A program made the translations under genes and the position numbers. A stretch of DNA of 64,000 nucleotides from Rhynchospora pubera (taxonomy: Eukaryota; Streptophyta; Magnoliopsida; Poales; Cyperaceae), in NCBI GenBank assembly GCA_028095005.1, contig CM051460.1, positions 71,897,676-71,961,675 on the forward strand, given 5' to 3'. The notes below the pieces were generated by a model that worked only from the letters and a program-made list of their open reading frames with translations, had not been told where the DNA came from and made no database searches. Position 1 is the first letter of the stretch, and every line of letters begins with the position of its first letter. Below are positions 11,019 through 23,167 of the stretch, piece after piece.

Positions 11019-12303
11019 TTGTTGCTCTTGTTTGGGGAAGAAAAATCATGTATCAGTTTATAGTTGCAGATTTGGTCTGGCAATAACACTGGATTTGCAG
11101 GCAGCTGAATATTCTGTTGCTGTCTCTTACAGCTGAATAACTGGTGCAGCTGGTACTCAGCTTCAACTATTTTGTTAGTTTTGTTATTGTTATATTATTT
11201 TTGTTGTATTCAGAATTTAATAGTTTTTAGGTTAACTTTTTTTTTTGTTGGATAAAAGAAACAGATAAAGGTTATTGTGTCACTTCCTGAATCTGAACTT
11301 CAACTTTTGTGCTCCAAAATCTGGTTAAAAACAGCCACTGCATATGCTGAATCAGATCAAATTGGTTTATTTTTTGAAGAAAGAAAATTATTTTTCCAAT
11401 TATGCCCCTCAGAAGTGGAGGAGGTTGTCAGTTTTAGGGCTGACTGCTGACCGGTAAGAATGAACTAAGTCCATGCAAAGGGTAGTGATAGGGTTGATTT
11501 CTTATGCTGTTGTGCATTGTTGAGAGGATATAGGATTGAGGAAGTTGCCAAAAAAATAAAATAAAATAAATAAATAAATTGATGACTAGTGTTTGAGGAT
11601 GATGGTTAATGAAATTTACCTATGAACTGGAACTTTTTAAGCTGCAGTTGGATAGTAATTTAAGTCATTTGTCAGTGCTATTGAGAATAAATGGTTGTAA
11701 ACTGAGAATCATGAATTTTAAAAATTGGACTAGGTTTTAGAATGTTAGTCCAAATTTGAAAACTAGTTAAGTTGAATATATATAGTCTGATTTTAGTTTT
11801 TAAGTAATATCAATATTCAGAATTTCAATTTTTACTTTGGATTTATGTTCCTATAGTTTAGCGATCATTGCTTCGAAGCACAATTTTGCTGTCAAATAAA
11901 GACACGAGAAATATATGTACCCATCTTCAAGTTAGCCTCAGCCCACAAAGAAACTTGAAAAATGTAGGAAAATTGATGGGAACAGTTACTGAAAATAACA
12001 CTGAACCTGGTTTGATAATTGCTTTTTTTTTTTTATGGAAGAAAATAGTGTGTATCAGTTTGCAGTTGCAAGTCTGGTCAATACCACCGAATAGGAAGGC
12101 AACTAAATATTTTGTTGTCTTCTTATATTTACTGGTGCAGCTGATGCTAGGCTTCAAATTTTTTATTAGTTCTGTTTGATGGCATCACCTTATTCTGTAA
12201 GGCAAAATTAAACAAGTCAATTCAGCTAAGCATACCATGTCCTATATATAATTGGTACGGAATTTTTCTGCTTCATGGATGGGTGTGGGTGTTCAACTCC
12301 AGC
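11019..12303. other. 3' flank of mTERF copy 2, duplicated at 27544-28620
   Basis: No gene. The stretch aligns with 27544-28620 downstream of the damaged copy, and partly with 28965-29880. The short open frames on both strands are not conserved between the copies. Confidence 0.7.
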
Positions 12304-13036
12304 CAGTGTTTTCCAATCGTGTGTCGTATCGCGTCGTGTCAAATACGATTGTGTTAGAGTCTCGTGTCGTGTCATGTTGACACAAACTACTTTTTTAATT
12401 ATGTTTGTATCGTGCTGAGTGGTGAGAAGAGGCAACACGACACGCATTCTGACATGTCGTGTTAGTCGTGTCAAATCGTGTCAGAAACTTTTCTTTATTT
12501 TTTATAATAATTTATTAAAAACTATTAAAATATTAAAATGGAGAAAAAAATATTGTTGCATTTTATTTGACTATTTTACAAATTTAGTGTATATATCAGT
12601 ACAAAATTGCTAGAATATTTATGTTAAATGATTAATTGATGATTTTATTTTTTTGTTAACTCATTACATTATTGTTTGAACATATTAAGAAAATAAAATG
12701 TTTTTTAAAAAATAAATAGAAGTTAAAAAAGAAAGTACGGTTATAATTTGAATTTTAATATAAAATCAATTCAAATTATTTTTTAGAAGAAATAGTTAAA
12801 AAGAAGAAATATATTTATAATGTTATTTTTTGTAATGTTAAAAATTAAATTCGTATTGTCGTGTCATGTTCGTGTCGTGTTAGTTCGTGTTCGTGTTGTG
12901 TTGCGTGTTATTTGTGTCGTGTCAAATCGTGTTAATTTTTCAAGATTGTCAACATGATACGATCGTGTCGTGTTAATTTCGCACTTGTGTCGTGTCGTGT
13001 CGTGTCGTATCGTGTCGTGTCATTTTAGATAACCCT
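12304..13036. mobile_element. hAT-like non-autonomous element dense in CGTGTCGTGT motifs
   Basis: Both ends are packed with CGTGTCGTGTC and close variants (about 12310-12490 and 12850-13025), in opposite orientation in part, around an AT-rich core. Proposed ends are CAGTGTTTTCC on the left and AGGGTTATCTAAAATG read inward from the right. Flanks AACTCCAGC and AACTATAGC form an imperfect target duplication. The paralogous sites at 3685, 21757 and 24477 lack the element and read straight through, which supports insertion. No transposase is present. Confidence 0.75.
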
Positions 13037-13589
13037 AACTATAGCAAATAAATTGCGTGTCATTAAAACAGACTTAATGGATTTGCTTTACTACCTCATG
13101 GTCGATTTGTCTTCAATTGCAAGATTCTCGCTATCTTTAATTTGTCTTTTTTTCTTAACCTCTTGCTCCCCTTCGTTTTCATTTTGTCCTTAATTCAAGC
13201 CATGTTTGATTTTTGTCTTATCTCTCACATGGTCTATATCATTTAATATCTCATTTGGTTTCTTGTTAGTTCTAGGTATGGTCATACTCAGAACTGAGGT
13301 GTTCAATTCATTCACCACCAATCTATTACTCTGCCTTTGTTACTGAGATGCTGAAGTTCGTTGTTCTCTTAATTGCTCCTCGGCTGCTGACATTCTGAAG
13401 TTATTCTGTTGTCTTGTGGTTTCACTACATCCGGTGGAGCAAGAGTGTCATTTGAAAGGATCGAGTATCTTTTCTGTTTAGAGAGACGAGGTGGTGGTTT
13501 TGGCAGTGGTTTCCATCAAATCGATATTGATACATATATTAATTCTCAGTGAGGATCCGGATCTTAAATCTGAATCCGACACGAATATA

Positions 13590-14358
13590 CAATTGAATTT
13601 TTTCTTGGAGCAACATATTTATTTTTTAAATGTCTAAATTATCTTTGGTATCAATCAAGATCTATTGCCTCTAAAATCTTTTCCTAATTAACTACGCTCC
13701 TTTTTCATTTTTCTTCCTTAAATATCATAACAGCAATTACTGTCAAATATAAATATAAACATTGTCTTAATGGCTATGTGCACGATAGTTTTAGTTTGAT
13801 TTTCATTGTTTATTCCTTTTGTTTTATGTGAGTTCATAGCTTAAAATAATTTTTAATAGGCCAAAATTTTACTCTTCAATTTTAAAGAAGCTGCTCATTA
13901 TTTTTAGATAAAAATTTTGGGAATGTGCGTATGCAAAAAATATTGGTAATTTATTAGATATGTTTTGTTTCTATGCTTTGAGTATAACAAAAAAATTTAA
14001 TAACTATAATACAATAATATGAATCAATTTATTTTATTATTTTTTCTTTTTTCTTTGCGTATACTTATCATTGCTGTACTAGGATTCAAAAAAGTGCATT
14101 TAAAAAAGATATTACTTATGACCACACGAACTCGGATTATTTGGATTTGGAATTATTTGCACAAGTGATTTGCAAGTGCAATTTTTTTTAAATAGCGACA
14201 TGTAAGATGTCATTAAAGGCAAAAAAAATGGAGCTAAGGAAATAAATTAAAGGAACTATGAAGGAATAAATGAGGTAATCTATCTTAATTAAATATTAAC
14301 TAAGGGCAATTTAGACATTTAGAAAAAAAATATGTTGCTCCAAGAAAAATTTCGGTTG
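13590..14358. mobile_element. Non-autonomous element with ~55-bp terminal inverted repeats
   Basis: The left terminus (13590-13646) and right terminus (14303-14358) are inverted copies sharing TTTTTCTTGGAGCAACATAT and AAATGTCTAAATT. The core is AT-rich and has no ORF. The long inverted ends suggest a Mutator-type MITE, but no 9-bp target duplication was found. Confidence 0.6.
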
Positions 14359-15489
14359 CCCAGAACACCTCCCGGTCAACAGTGTTTCGGACTGTGATTT
14401 GGGTCGGATACTTTGTTGCAGCGGCATAGGATGTGGTCATATAGTCAAGCACAAACAAATGAGGATGGTCGTAGAGAATCCACTAAGGCCCATGGTGAAG
14501 GATGATTTTGGCTGGATTCCCATGTGCATGAGGTGGATGAGTCTTCATTGGCATCCAATCATGACTTTCTATATTTGGCTAATAAATTTATGAGAATTTT
14601 CTATGGTAGTCAAAAGCAAAAACAAGCACAGGTAAGTAATTGTCGCATAGAATCTTATATCTAAATCTAACCACATGTGGATGGGCTCCACGCAAATTAT
14701 GTGCAAACACATTTTTTTTTCTTTTCCGTTTGTTTCATCTGGTTTAGAGTTCACGCCAATTTTCTTTTTCACAACATATCCTTAATCCAAACCTTTTTTT
14801 TATTTATTTGATACAATAGTATATTTGAAATTATCGGTATATTTAAAAATATGTGGAACATTGATTCATGATTGTATGTTTGTATGCTAATATTTATGGT
14901 ATATTATATTCTCGTTGTTGGCACATCAATTTTTTAAAATTGTTGTTATGATATTAAACTTATGAATCATGTTTAGAAATAACTATTGCATAATATTAAA
15001 TATTCAAATTTATGGTTAATACTTATGAAAAAACGGCAAAAAAATATATTTTCTAAAATATTAGATGAATGTTAAATTATACGTTTTAAAAATGATAATG
15101 ACAAGATGGAAACAAAATAAATACTTTAGATAGTCTCTTATGTTTGCTGTTTAAAAATATAAGATATGTTAATATTTTAGATAAGTCATGCTAATAATTG
15201 AAAAAAAAAATCAATAATTGATATAAAAATTGTAAAACATAGTTCGCGCAACGGTTAAAAAGATCATTAGTCTTATGTGAAGAGAGATTCTGACCAACCT
15301 TACTCTTTATCTTCACTCTAGCTAGCTCAGCCTTACTGAAACAAGCTTATCTGTAGCTGTATCATTTATAAACAACTTATCCAACAGATTCAATGTCACT
15401 GCTAGTATTAATTAGGGATGAAATCATAGGGCTGTACAGAAAAAAATAAAACCCGTCTGACCTGTTTCACCCGTCCAACCAGATTCGAT

Positions 15490-15551
15490 TTTAACGGATT
15501 TAGACATTATCAGGTTGGTTTTTAACGGATTTAGACATTATCAGGTTGGTT
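15490..15551. repeat. 31-bp perfect tandem duplication
   Basis: TTTAACGGATTTAGACATTA and the following 11 bases occur at 15490 and again at 15521, immediately adjacent. Confidence 0.85.
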
Positions 15552-16157
15552 TGGGTTTTACTTTCGACAATCCGTTTGTATTGGATTGGGTTGGATAATT
15601 TATTTTGATAACTCGTTTTTACCCGATCCGATTGTTTAACTAAATATTTTCTCTAATTTTCAGAAAAGGAGCTTGCTGTGAAGGTTTGTGCTATGAACTC
15701 CTACCCAAAGCTTTCAAAACCATCCCATTGGACCTCACAAACTTTTAACGCGTCACTATTTCTGTGGACCGTAAGTTTTTGTTTTTGTAGTATGAAGCAT
15801 TGTACCAGAATTAATTATGCTAGCAGGTCCAACAGGAAAATGTCAGATTTCTATAACTCGTAGTATCATTTTTGGAGGTTTCATCCGCCATCAGAAGGGT
15901 ATTGGACTATTGGGTAACTGATTGGGTCCTCTCCAACAAATGCCAACGAGAAAGGCACCAAGTGCTCTTGAGTTCTATGGCAGATTGCAGACTCATATTT
16001 TTGCATGTGATCTTGGAGAGGGAAAACATCCACTGGATTAACAATAAATTGCATCAATTTAATCAAACATAGTTCCATAACGTTCTAATATGTTACTGCT
16101 GCATATGACAATTCAAAAAGTTCATGGTTGAGCTGGGTATATGCAACCTTGGAGGAC

Positions 16158-16191
16158 GGGGGGGGGGGGGGGGGGGGGGGGGAGGGGGGGG
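16158..16191. repeat. Poly-G tract
   Basis: Twenty-five consecutive G, one A, then eight G. It could form G-quadruplex structure; the length in an assembly is unreliable. Confidence 0.9.
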
Positions 16192-17178
16192 ACAATTTAA
16201 GTGGTAAGGAAAGCTTGAGAGTTGAGATTAAGGCGCAGAAGAACAAAGCTGGTTTCGACTGACAGTTTTCAACCTAAATGCTAAGTTTAATTTTAGTTCT
16301 CATAGCTCAAATTGGCTCGTCAATGGATCGCATTGAAGAGAGGAGAAAAAAATTTTAGCGGCTGAGATGAAAGCAAATTAAATCGCCATGGTAGACGCAG
16401 GCGCAAGAGAAAATGAAGAGATAAAAATAAAAAAATATTTTTTATTATTATATAGAGTACATTACTGATTTTCTTTATGGTCAACCAAACTTATTATTTT
16501 TATGTACTTATTCATGCATGTGAATTTGGATAAAAGATTGTTACATTTTATTTTTTATCGCAACTTGTAGCGGGTCATTAAATATAATTATTTTATAAGT
16601 CTTGTAACTTGCTACATGTAAAATGTGAAAATAAGAAAGCTCTTTCTATGCATGCTCAGCCTCCTATGTGCAAATTATTATTTTAATCTTTTTGAAATAT
16701 GTCCAATGTCCTATGCACTTTACAAATATGTACAAGCATCAGGACTCCAAATAAATAGTTGGACTTTACATTTTGAATCTGTAGACCCTTTGAACGAAGG
16801 GATGGATATCAAATTAGTAGAGCTAATCACAATATTTCAATAGATATCTCACATAAATTACAAATCAGGGGGGGTCAATGCCAGTGCCCGCACCCCTATT
16901 CCCTCCGCCCCTGCCTCAAAAGAAAGAAACAGGCAAACGGACAGGTTCTTTGTGTTACTTCTTGAAGCTTGTAGGAAACAGATCAGTTAATATCTAATCT
17001 GGCTTCTTGTTAGTTCTAGGTATTGCCATACTGAGAATTGATGTGTTCAGTTCATTCACCATCAATGTATTGGCTGGTGAGACGCTTAAATTAGACTATT
17101 ATGTTGTGGCTCCACTGCATCCGGTGGAGCATGTGTCATTTGAAAAGCAGTGTGTAGAGATATGAGGTGGAGCTATAG

Positions 17179-17453
17179 ATAGGGGTGTCAACGGCAACCG
17201 TTTCGCCGTTATGCCGTCACGTTAACGGTAAGTGGCAGCGAAAATTGTAGTGTTTCGATAATGGAACGGCAAACGAAATGGATAGTGGAACGGAATAGCA
17301 CATGCCGTTTATCGAAATCGTATATTTTGTACATGTCGTTTAGCGAAATGGTAAACGAAACGGCAAACAGAACGCCGAAATTGTGCCGTTTCATTTGTAG
17401 CACGGCAAACGGAACGGCCTGTTCTGTTGCCACATACCACGTTTGACAGCCCT
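17179..17453. mobile_element. hAT-type MITE with repeated ACGGCAAACG motifs
   Basis: About 275 bp, GC-richer than its surroundings, full of AACGG, ACGGCAAACG and CGAAACGG motifs in both orientations. Termini AGGGGTGTCAA and, inverted, AGGGCTGTCAA. It is flanked by AGCTATAG and AGCTATGG, an 8-bp target duplication with one change. The paralogous block at 4055-4085 reads GGAGCTATGGGCAGTG with no insert. It is the same family as the element at 33129-33410. Confidence 0.85.
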
Positions 17454-17812
17454 AGCTATGGACAGTGTTTACCATCATATTCTTTGTAGACAGAACCTTT
17501 ACCCTAGTCTCCACTCTGCTGCTCACTCTCACTGATCACAAGCTTCTGCGCGTGGCTATCTCATGTAACAAACAACTCATCCTTAGTGGTAATATACTAT
17601 TGCCAATATAATGACATCACATTTGGGCTATTTGAGTTATAAACCATTTTAGATTCTTCTATATTTAATAAAATTTTGGGATAACTTTCATTTAATCACG
17701 CAGTGTCATATATTGCCAGAAATGTATCTTAAAATTATGAAAGAAATATGATATATTTCTTTTCTTTAGTTGAGTTTGGCAAACTTTTATAATCCTTAAT
17801 CTTATTTAACCA

Positions 17813-18030
17813 TGTTAGAGTTATATCTAAGAAATCAATATTTAATGACTTAATTTAGTTTATGTTATTGATAATATTTGATCATTTGTTTCTAAAATTT
17901 ATTAATTAATGACAGATCATTCAGGTTGAGAATCCGCGAATTTCTGTATTTCATTTATTAATTAAATGACAATAATAAATCTGAAGCGTCCCCAATTTTA
18001 ATAATTAATAAGGAAACAATATTAAAACAT
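17813..18030 (+). mobile_element. LTR fragment, same family as the 58-63 kb LTRs
   Basis: It begins TGTTAGAGTTATATCTAAG and continues with the order of motifs seen at 58080, 59142 and 61275 (TTTAATGACTTA, GACAGATCATTCAGG, GACAATAATAAATCT). Only the first ~220 bp of the LTR remain. Confidence 0.75.
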
Positions 18031-18264
18031 TAACAAGCGAAGCTCGATACAGTATTTCATTATATATTAAAAGGCGTCAGTCTTAATAATTTATGGCAAT
18101 AAAGATAGTATAAAACATTTCTTTCCTTATCATTTTTACTAGTTCTGTATAATTCATAATTTAAAATATCATTTAACTTGAGATATCACCTTCTTCAGTC
18201 ACGTAGAGAAATTATGCAATTTATCATTTTTACAACTCATAATTGCAAAAATGAAAAAAAGTCA

Positions 18265-18897
18265 ATTATTTAAGAACATATGCTTGTGGGATTTTGGCGA
18301 CTAGTAATCTAGTGGAGCAACCCAATAAACAAGCGAACATAACTTTTAATTTTGTTTATTTATTTGTTGCCAAAAAAAAAAGCAAATATTGCTTTTGGAA
18401 AGTTTCTTTTTTTTTATTTTTATTTCGTCAAATAGGAAGGGTAAAGACATTGAACCAAGAAAAAAAAAATAAAACATGTTTAATTCTGTCAAATATAAGA
18501 AATAATATACATGCACCAAGTTTCTATTTAGCTAGCCCAAGAGAAAAATGTACAAAAATTACAATCTTGGGTTATGTTAACTCGGACGGTTTTTACATCT
18601 AGAAACTGAACCTTGTGGATCGAACCCTTTCATCAAACCCTCTTCCTTGCCCCGCCGCTCTTGGTGAGTAAAATTCCCATTCTCATTTTATCCCAAATTC
18701 CCAATTCGCTCCCTCCACTTTGCTGTTGAACCCTCAAAACTTCGAGACCTTGTTTCTCATAATCTCATTTGTCCGTCCGTCGCTCTTCTCGCTGCTACCC
18801 CTTTATCGCCTTTTTCCTCTCGCAGCGTTCCCTCAAAATCTACCGTGGCTCACTCCACTTCCTAGTCAATAGGAGAATAGAATAGAATACTTTAACA
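18265..18897 (+). promoter_or_regulatory. Upstream region of mTERF copy 3, duplicated at 25750-26384
   Basis: This 5' flank is highly similar to the flank of the damaged copy at 26385, including the leader just before the ATG (GAATACTTTAACAATG). The C/T-rich part from about 18620 is the likely 5' UTR. No clear TATA box was seen. Regulation cannot be inferred beyond the two copies having shared the same promoter. Confidence 0.55.
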
Positions 18898-20052
18898 ATG
18901 CTCGCCCCCTATTTCTCCTTTTCTCCTTTCCCCTGTCACTGTCCCCCTCGCCATCAGCTGCCGCTTCGGACTCCTCTTCTCGTCCGCCACTCTCTTTCCA
19001 TTCAACCCCACCAACAGCAGCCCAAGGATCTACCATTCATTGCTCAGTATCTCATCTCCTCCTTTGGCCTCTCCCCTGATCGAGCGCTGAAATACTCGAC
19101 CTACAGCCACCTCGCCGCGATCAAATCCTCAGAGCGGGCTGAGTCAGTCGTAACATTCCTAAAAGATACTGGTCTTTCAGATGACCAGATTAAGGCTGTT
19201 GTTTCATTTTACCCACTTCTTCTGGCTTGCAATGTGGAGAAGACCCTGAAGCCAAAAGTGCGTGAGTTGATGGATGCGGGTTTCTCTGGAGAACTGCTGG
19301 TTCACTCGATATGTTACAACCCAGCTGCCCTTGTAAGGAAAGACACTATCTCACGCCTCTTGTTCTGGAGAAATTTTGTTGGGAATAATGACGAGCTTCT
19401 GTTAAAGACTATTCAGAGGAACAGTTTGCTGCTCATATATGACATTGATAACCGTATTCTTCCAGTTATGAATTTGTGGAAAGAATATGGATTATCAAGT
19501 CAAGATATAGTGTCATTGGTGATGAATGGTACAAATCGATGCTTGGGCCAAAACCTGGATTCTTTGAGGCAGACACTTAAGCTAATTGAGGAGCTGGGGA
19601 TTTCACGGGGTTCCAGAATGTTTCTGTGTGCTGTAAAGGCAATCGGTGGTTACAGTGCAGATAAAATAAAAAGGAAAATGGAGTTCTTCATGGTAACATA
19701 TGGCTGGTCAGAGAAAGAGGTGTCTGCTGCCTTTATGAAGTTACCTAATGTACTCACTCTCTCTGAGAATAAAGTGAAGTCCAATATGGACTTTCTAATT
19801 AAAAAAGCTGGGTTTGAGTCGAGGGACATAGCTTTGCTACCTGTGCTGCTTGCCTATAGTGTAGAAAGTGTATTGCTTCCAAGGTATGCTGTGTACAGTG
19901 CATTGGAAGCCTATGGATTGAAGAAAAAATGCAGTCTCATTTCTGCTTGTACAATCTCTGAAAAAACCTTCCTCAAGAGGTACGTAGTGCCATATGAAAA
20001 GGATGTCCCTGGGCTTAGTAAAGCTTATGCTGATGCTTTTGGTGGAAGGTGA
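18898..20052 (+). CDS. mTERF family protein, intact tandem copy 3
   Basis: Single exon, 384 residues. N terminus MLAPYFSFSPFPCH through RHSLSIQPHQQQ is basic and Ser/Pro-rich, fitting an organelle targeting peptide. The mTERF repeats follow, with SLRQTLKLIEE and YGWSEKEV near residue 265. The C terminus matches copy 1 up to ADAFGG, then ends five residues earlier: where copy 1 reads GGGGAGGTGATGG, this copy has one base fewer and reaches TGA directly. Its 5' half is the closest relative of the 5' half of the damaged copy at 26385. Start: first ATG, preceded by AACA. Target in the organelle is unknown. Confidence 0.9.
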   Translation: MLAPYFSFSPFPCHCPPRHQLPLRTPLLVRHSLSIQPHQQQPKDLPFIAQYLISSFGLSPDRALKYSTYSHLAAIKSSERAESVVTFLKDTGLSDDQIKAVVSFYPLLLACNVEKTLKPKVRELMDAGFSGELLVHSICYNPAALVRKDTISRLLFWRNFVGNNDELLLKTIQRNSLLLIYDIDNRILPVMNLWKEYGLSSQDIVSLVMNGTNRCLGQNLDSLRQTLKLIEELGISRGSRMFLCAVKAIGGYSADKIKRKMEFFMVTYGWSEKEVSAAFMKLPNVLTLSENKVKSNMDFLIKKAGFESRDIALLPVLLAYSVESVLLPRYAVYSALEAYGLKKKCSLISACTISEKTFLKRYVVPYEKDVPGLSKAYADAFGGR

Positions 20053-22937
20053 TGGTTTCATAATTGATCTTTCTGGCAAAGAAAGTCGTATATCAGTTTG
20101 CTGTTGGAATTTGATCGTAGTAATAGTATTTATTGCATATGAGGGCAACTCTATTTTCTGTTTCTGACTCTTACTTTAATTGTGAAACTAATACTACGCT
20201 TTTATTCTTTTGTTATTTTAGTTTTTGTTAAATTATTTGTAGTAATTAGAAGTTTGTAGTTTTGTTGGATAAAAGGAACAATACTTCTTGCTGTGTGTTG
20301 AGGTTAAAAGTGTGTATGATTAAAATTCTAGTGCCTGGTTTTGGCTGCACCAATCAAGTGTATATAACTAAAATTATTGTGACACTCGAACCAGGGATCA
20401 ATTTTTTATTTTTTATTTTTTGCTTTGCTTGAAACATGATAAGCTCCTTTGTAATTGTCCCTTGAATGACCTTAGGTGAAGAGACTTATGTTAATGTTGG
20501 CCGTCAATTTTTTTTTATTTTTTGTGGTCGTTTTTTATGTTACCACTACTTGTTTTTGCATTTGAATTTCCTCTGATTCTACGGACTTGTTTATGGCTCT
20601 ATGTGAAATCAGATGTGTGCTAGACCTTTGACCCAAATACATTGAAATGGGAAATCTGATCTCAATGATATGTTGAATTGGATCTCGAGAAAGGTATTAA
20701 TACTAGTTCTGTCCTTTTTGCTACCAAAAGGTGCTACTATCTTCCATTTTATTCTGAAACTCAGAAGTCTAGACCTACATGCCAGAAAAGCTGATTCATG
20801 ATTTACAGTAAAATTCAAAATTGGTTCTCCCGTTTAGCCGTGCATTTTCAAACTCCTCTAGATATAAGTGCTACCTGACCAAGCAGATTTATGTTACTTA
20901 CTGAAATAGTAGTTCGTAAAGATTTAACTAGAAATAAGTAAATCTCTCTGATTTTTTAGAAAATTAGCTTGCTGCAAGTTGTGCTATGAAACTCCTCCCC
21001 AAAGTTATTGAAACCCACCTGTTGGTCCTCACAAAGTTTTACATCATCATATATGTCTACGAACAGTAAGTTTTAGTTTTTCTAGCATGACATGTTGTAC
21101 AAAAATTATGACGGTTGGTCAAACAGCTAAATGTCAGATTTTTGGAGGTTGCATTTGGCATCAGAAGTGCCACTGGGTCACTGATAATGGGGTCTTCTCC
21201 AACAAATGCCAATGAGAAAGTCACCAAGTAGTCTTGAGTTCTATGACAGGAATGCAAACTCACATTTTTGCATGTAATCTCAGAGGTAGAACACCCGCTA
21301 GGTAAAATCTTTTGGCTGAATTTACAATAAATTGTATCTAATTTAATACAACCTAGTACTAGACCGTTTAGATGTATTACTGCTATATATGACAAATTAA
21401 GGATTCATGGTTGAGCTGAGTATATGTGCAACCTCTAAAGAAAGAAACACATACAGATTTTTGTGTCACTTCTTAAAGCTTGAAGGAAACAGATCTAGGT
21501 TTGTTGTGTCGCTTCTGTACTTCAAGCTTGGTTTATGAAACACACACGCATACACACACAAAAGCAGCTATTGCATATCTTGCAAATCAATTTTTTTTAA
21601 TTAATAAATTGTACTTTTCCAGATATGCCTCTTGAAGGAGCTCGCCAATTTTAGTTGCCAACTGGTACGAACAAACAAAGTCAACAAGGTGTACCATGTT
21701 CCGCATTGCATATACAATACTGGTACAAACTGTTTCTGCTTCATGGATGCGTGTTCAACTCTGGCAAATAACTCGTCATGTGACTCATGTCATTAAAAGT
21801 GACACGGTGCAAGTGCTTACCGCCTCATTGTCTTCAGTTGCATGCTTGTCGCTATCTTTCTCTTTTTTTTTTAGTTCTCGTTCCCATTTGTGTCTCTTCT
21901 GCCCTTCATATATAGCCATGTCCATGTATTTTTTCCGTCATCTCGTTCCATCTGGTTTCTTGTTAGTTCTTGCCTCCGGGCACTGCCATACTCACAATTG
22001 ATGTGTTCAATACATGGTTTTGAACTCGGACTCAAGATTCAGACTCGGAGTGTTGGACTAAGGAATCGAATCGGATGACTTAGATTTTAGAAATAATCGG
22101 GTGACTTAGATCGGAAACTCGAATTTAAATAAGTAATCATTTTTAATGTCTTAAAAATTAGAAAAGAAAAAGTAGAAAAGTATTTTTTGAATGAAGTACA
22201 TTAGATTAAGCACCTTAATATGTTAGTTAGAAGCTTTCTGGATCATATGAGATTAAGGGTAGGATTACTTATTCAAGATTAAAAATTTTAATCTTAAATT
22301 GTTAAGAATAAACTTACTCTCAGAATAAGACTTTTTGTTTGGATAATGAAAGGATTAACTTATCTCACTTTTTACTCATCAAATTTTTAATCTCACTTCT
22401 CATTCTAATATCTGGTCGGATTAACTAATCTAACTCTGATTCCAAATAAGTTTTTAATCTTAGACTGTTTGAATTGTCTATTAATCTGGAATAACTATTT
22501 ACTTCAGAATAGCCCATTCCTTACTATCCAAACAGAGTAACAAAATTATCAAAATTTTAACATTTTTGGATCAGTTTTTTTTTTTAATCAAGGATTACTT
22601 TGTTTTAAAAATATTTAACTTTCCTAGCACTCTGGACCGTGTGATCTGACTGAAATGAAAAATGAAAAGGTACTGCAATGGAGGCGTCCAGTACTGGCCC
22701 TTTTCCCTTTCTTTCTTCTTTCTCATTACCGGCCGCATCCATCTCTCTTTTGCGATGAAAGTACAAAACAGCAAAATAAATGCCGAAATTCCTTGGCTGT
22801 GCTCTAGAAACAATGGGAAAAAGAAAGAGTAAGGGAGCAAATAGGGTTCACCCTCAAATTTGAAGTTGAACAGATTGATCAAATTTTTATATAGAGTTTT
22901 ATCCTCATTACTCTCTATTCATCCAAGTTTACATTGT
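20053..22937. other. mTERF copy 3 flank, duplicated block
   Basis: No supportable gene. 20053-22020 parallels the flank of copy 1 (1937-4000) in order. From about 22020 the similarity ends and the sequence is AT-rich, with low-complexity stretches of ATTAATCT and AATAAG type. Confidence 0.6.
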
Positions 22938-23167
22938 GGGCGTGTTTGGAAAGCTTCCGAATAAGGATTTGGAATAAGAAAAAAAGTTCTCTCTCTCCTC
23001 TCTTCTCTCTCCTCTTATTCAATTCTTATTCAATCAACCACATGGTATAAGAATAAGGTCTTGAATAAGCCCTTATTCGGAATAAGGCTTATTCAAAGTG
23101 TGTTTGGTTTCATCACGAATAAGCCTTATTCCGAATAAGGCTTATTCAACCAAAACCAAACACACCC
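22938..23167. mobile_element. Tourist-like MITE, 230 bp
   Basis: Ends GGGCGTGTTTGG and (inverted) GGGTGTGTTTGG, flanked by TGT on both sides. The inside has self-complementary AATAAGGCTTATTC-type motifs. Confidence 0.75.

Larger units (their letters stand above)
14359..17178. other. Intergenic block, partly duplicated mTERF flank
   Basis: No supportable gene. 15670-16080 parallels 2880-3230 and 20970-21400; 16980-17178 parallels 3880-4060. It includes a 31-bp tandem duplication and a poly-G tract listed separately. The rest is AT-rich and unremarkable. Confidence 0.5.

Noticed and set aside
15241..15310. Possible tRNA gene (GCGCAACGGTTAAAAAG)
   Set aside because: It has a tRNA-like opening phrase but no cloverleaf, no TTCGA arm and no acceptor stem.
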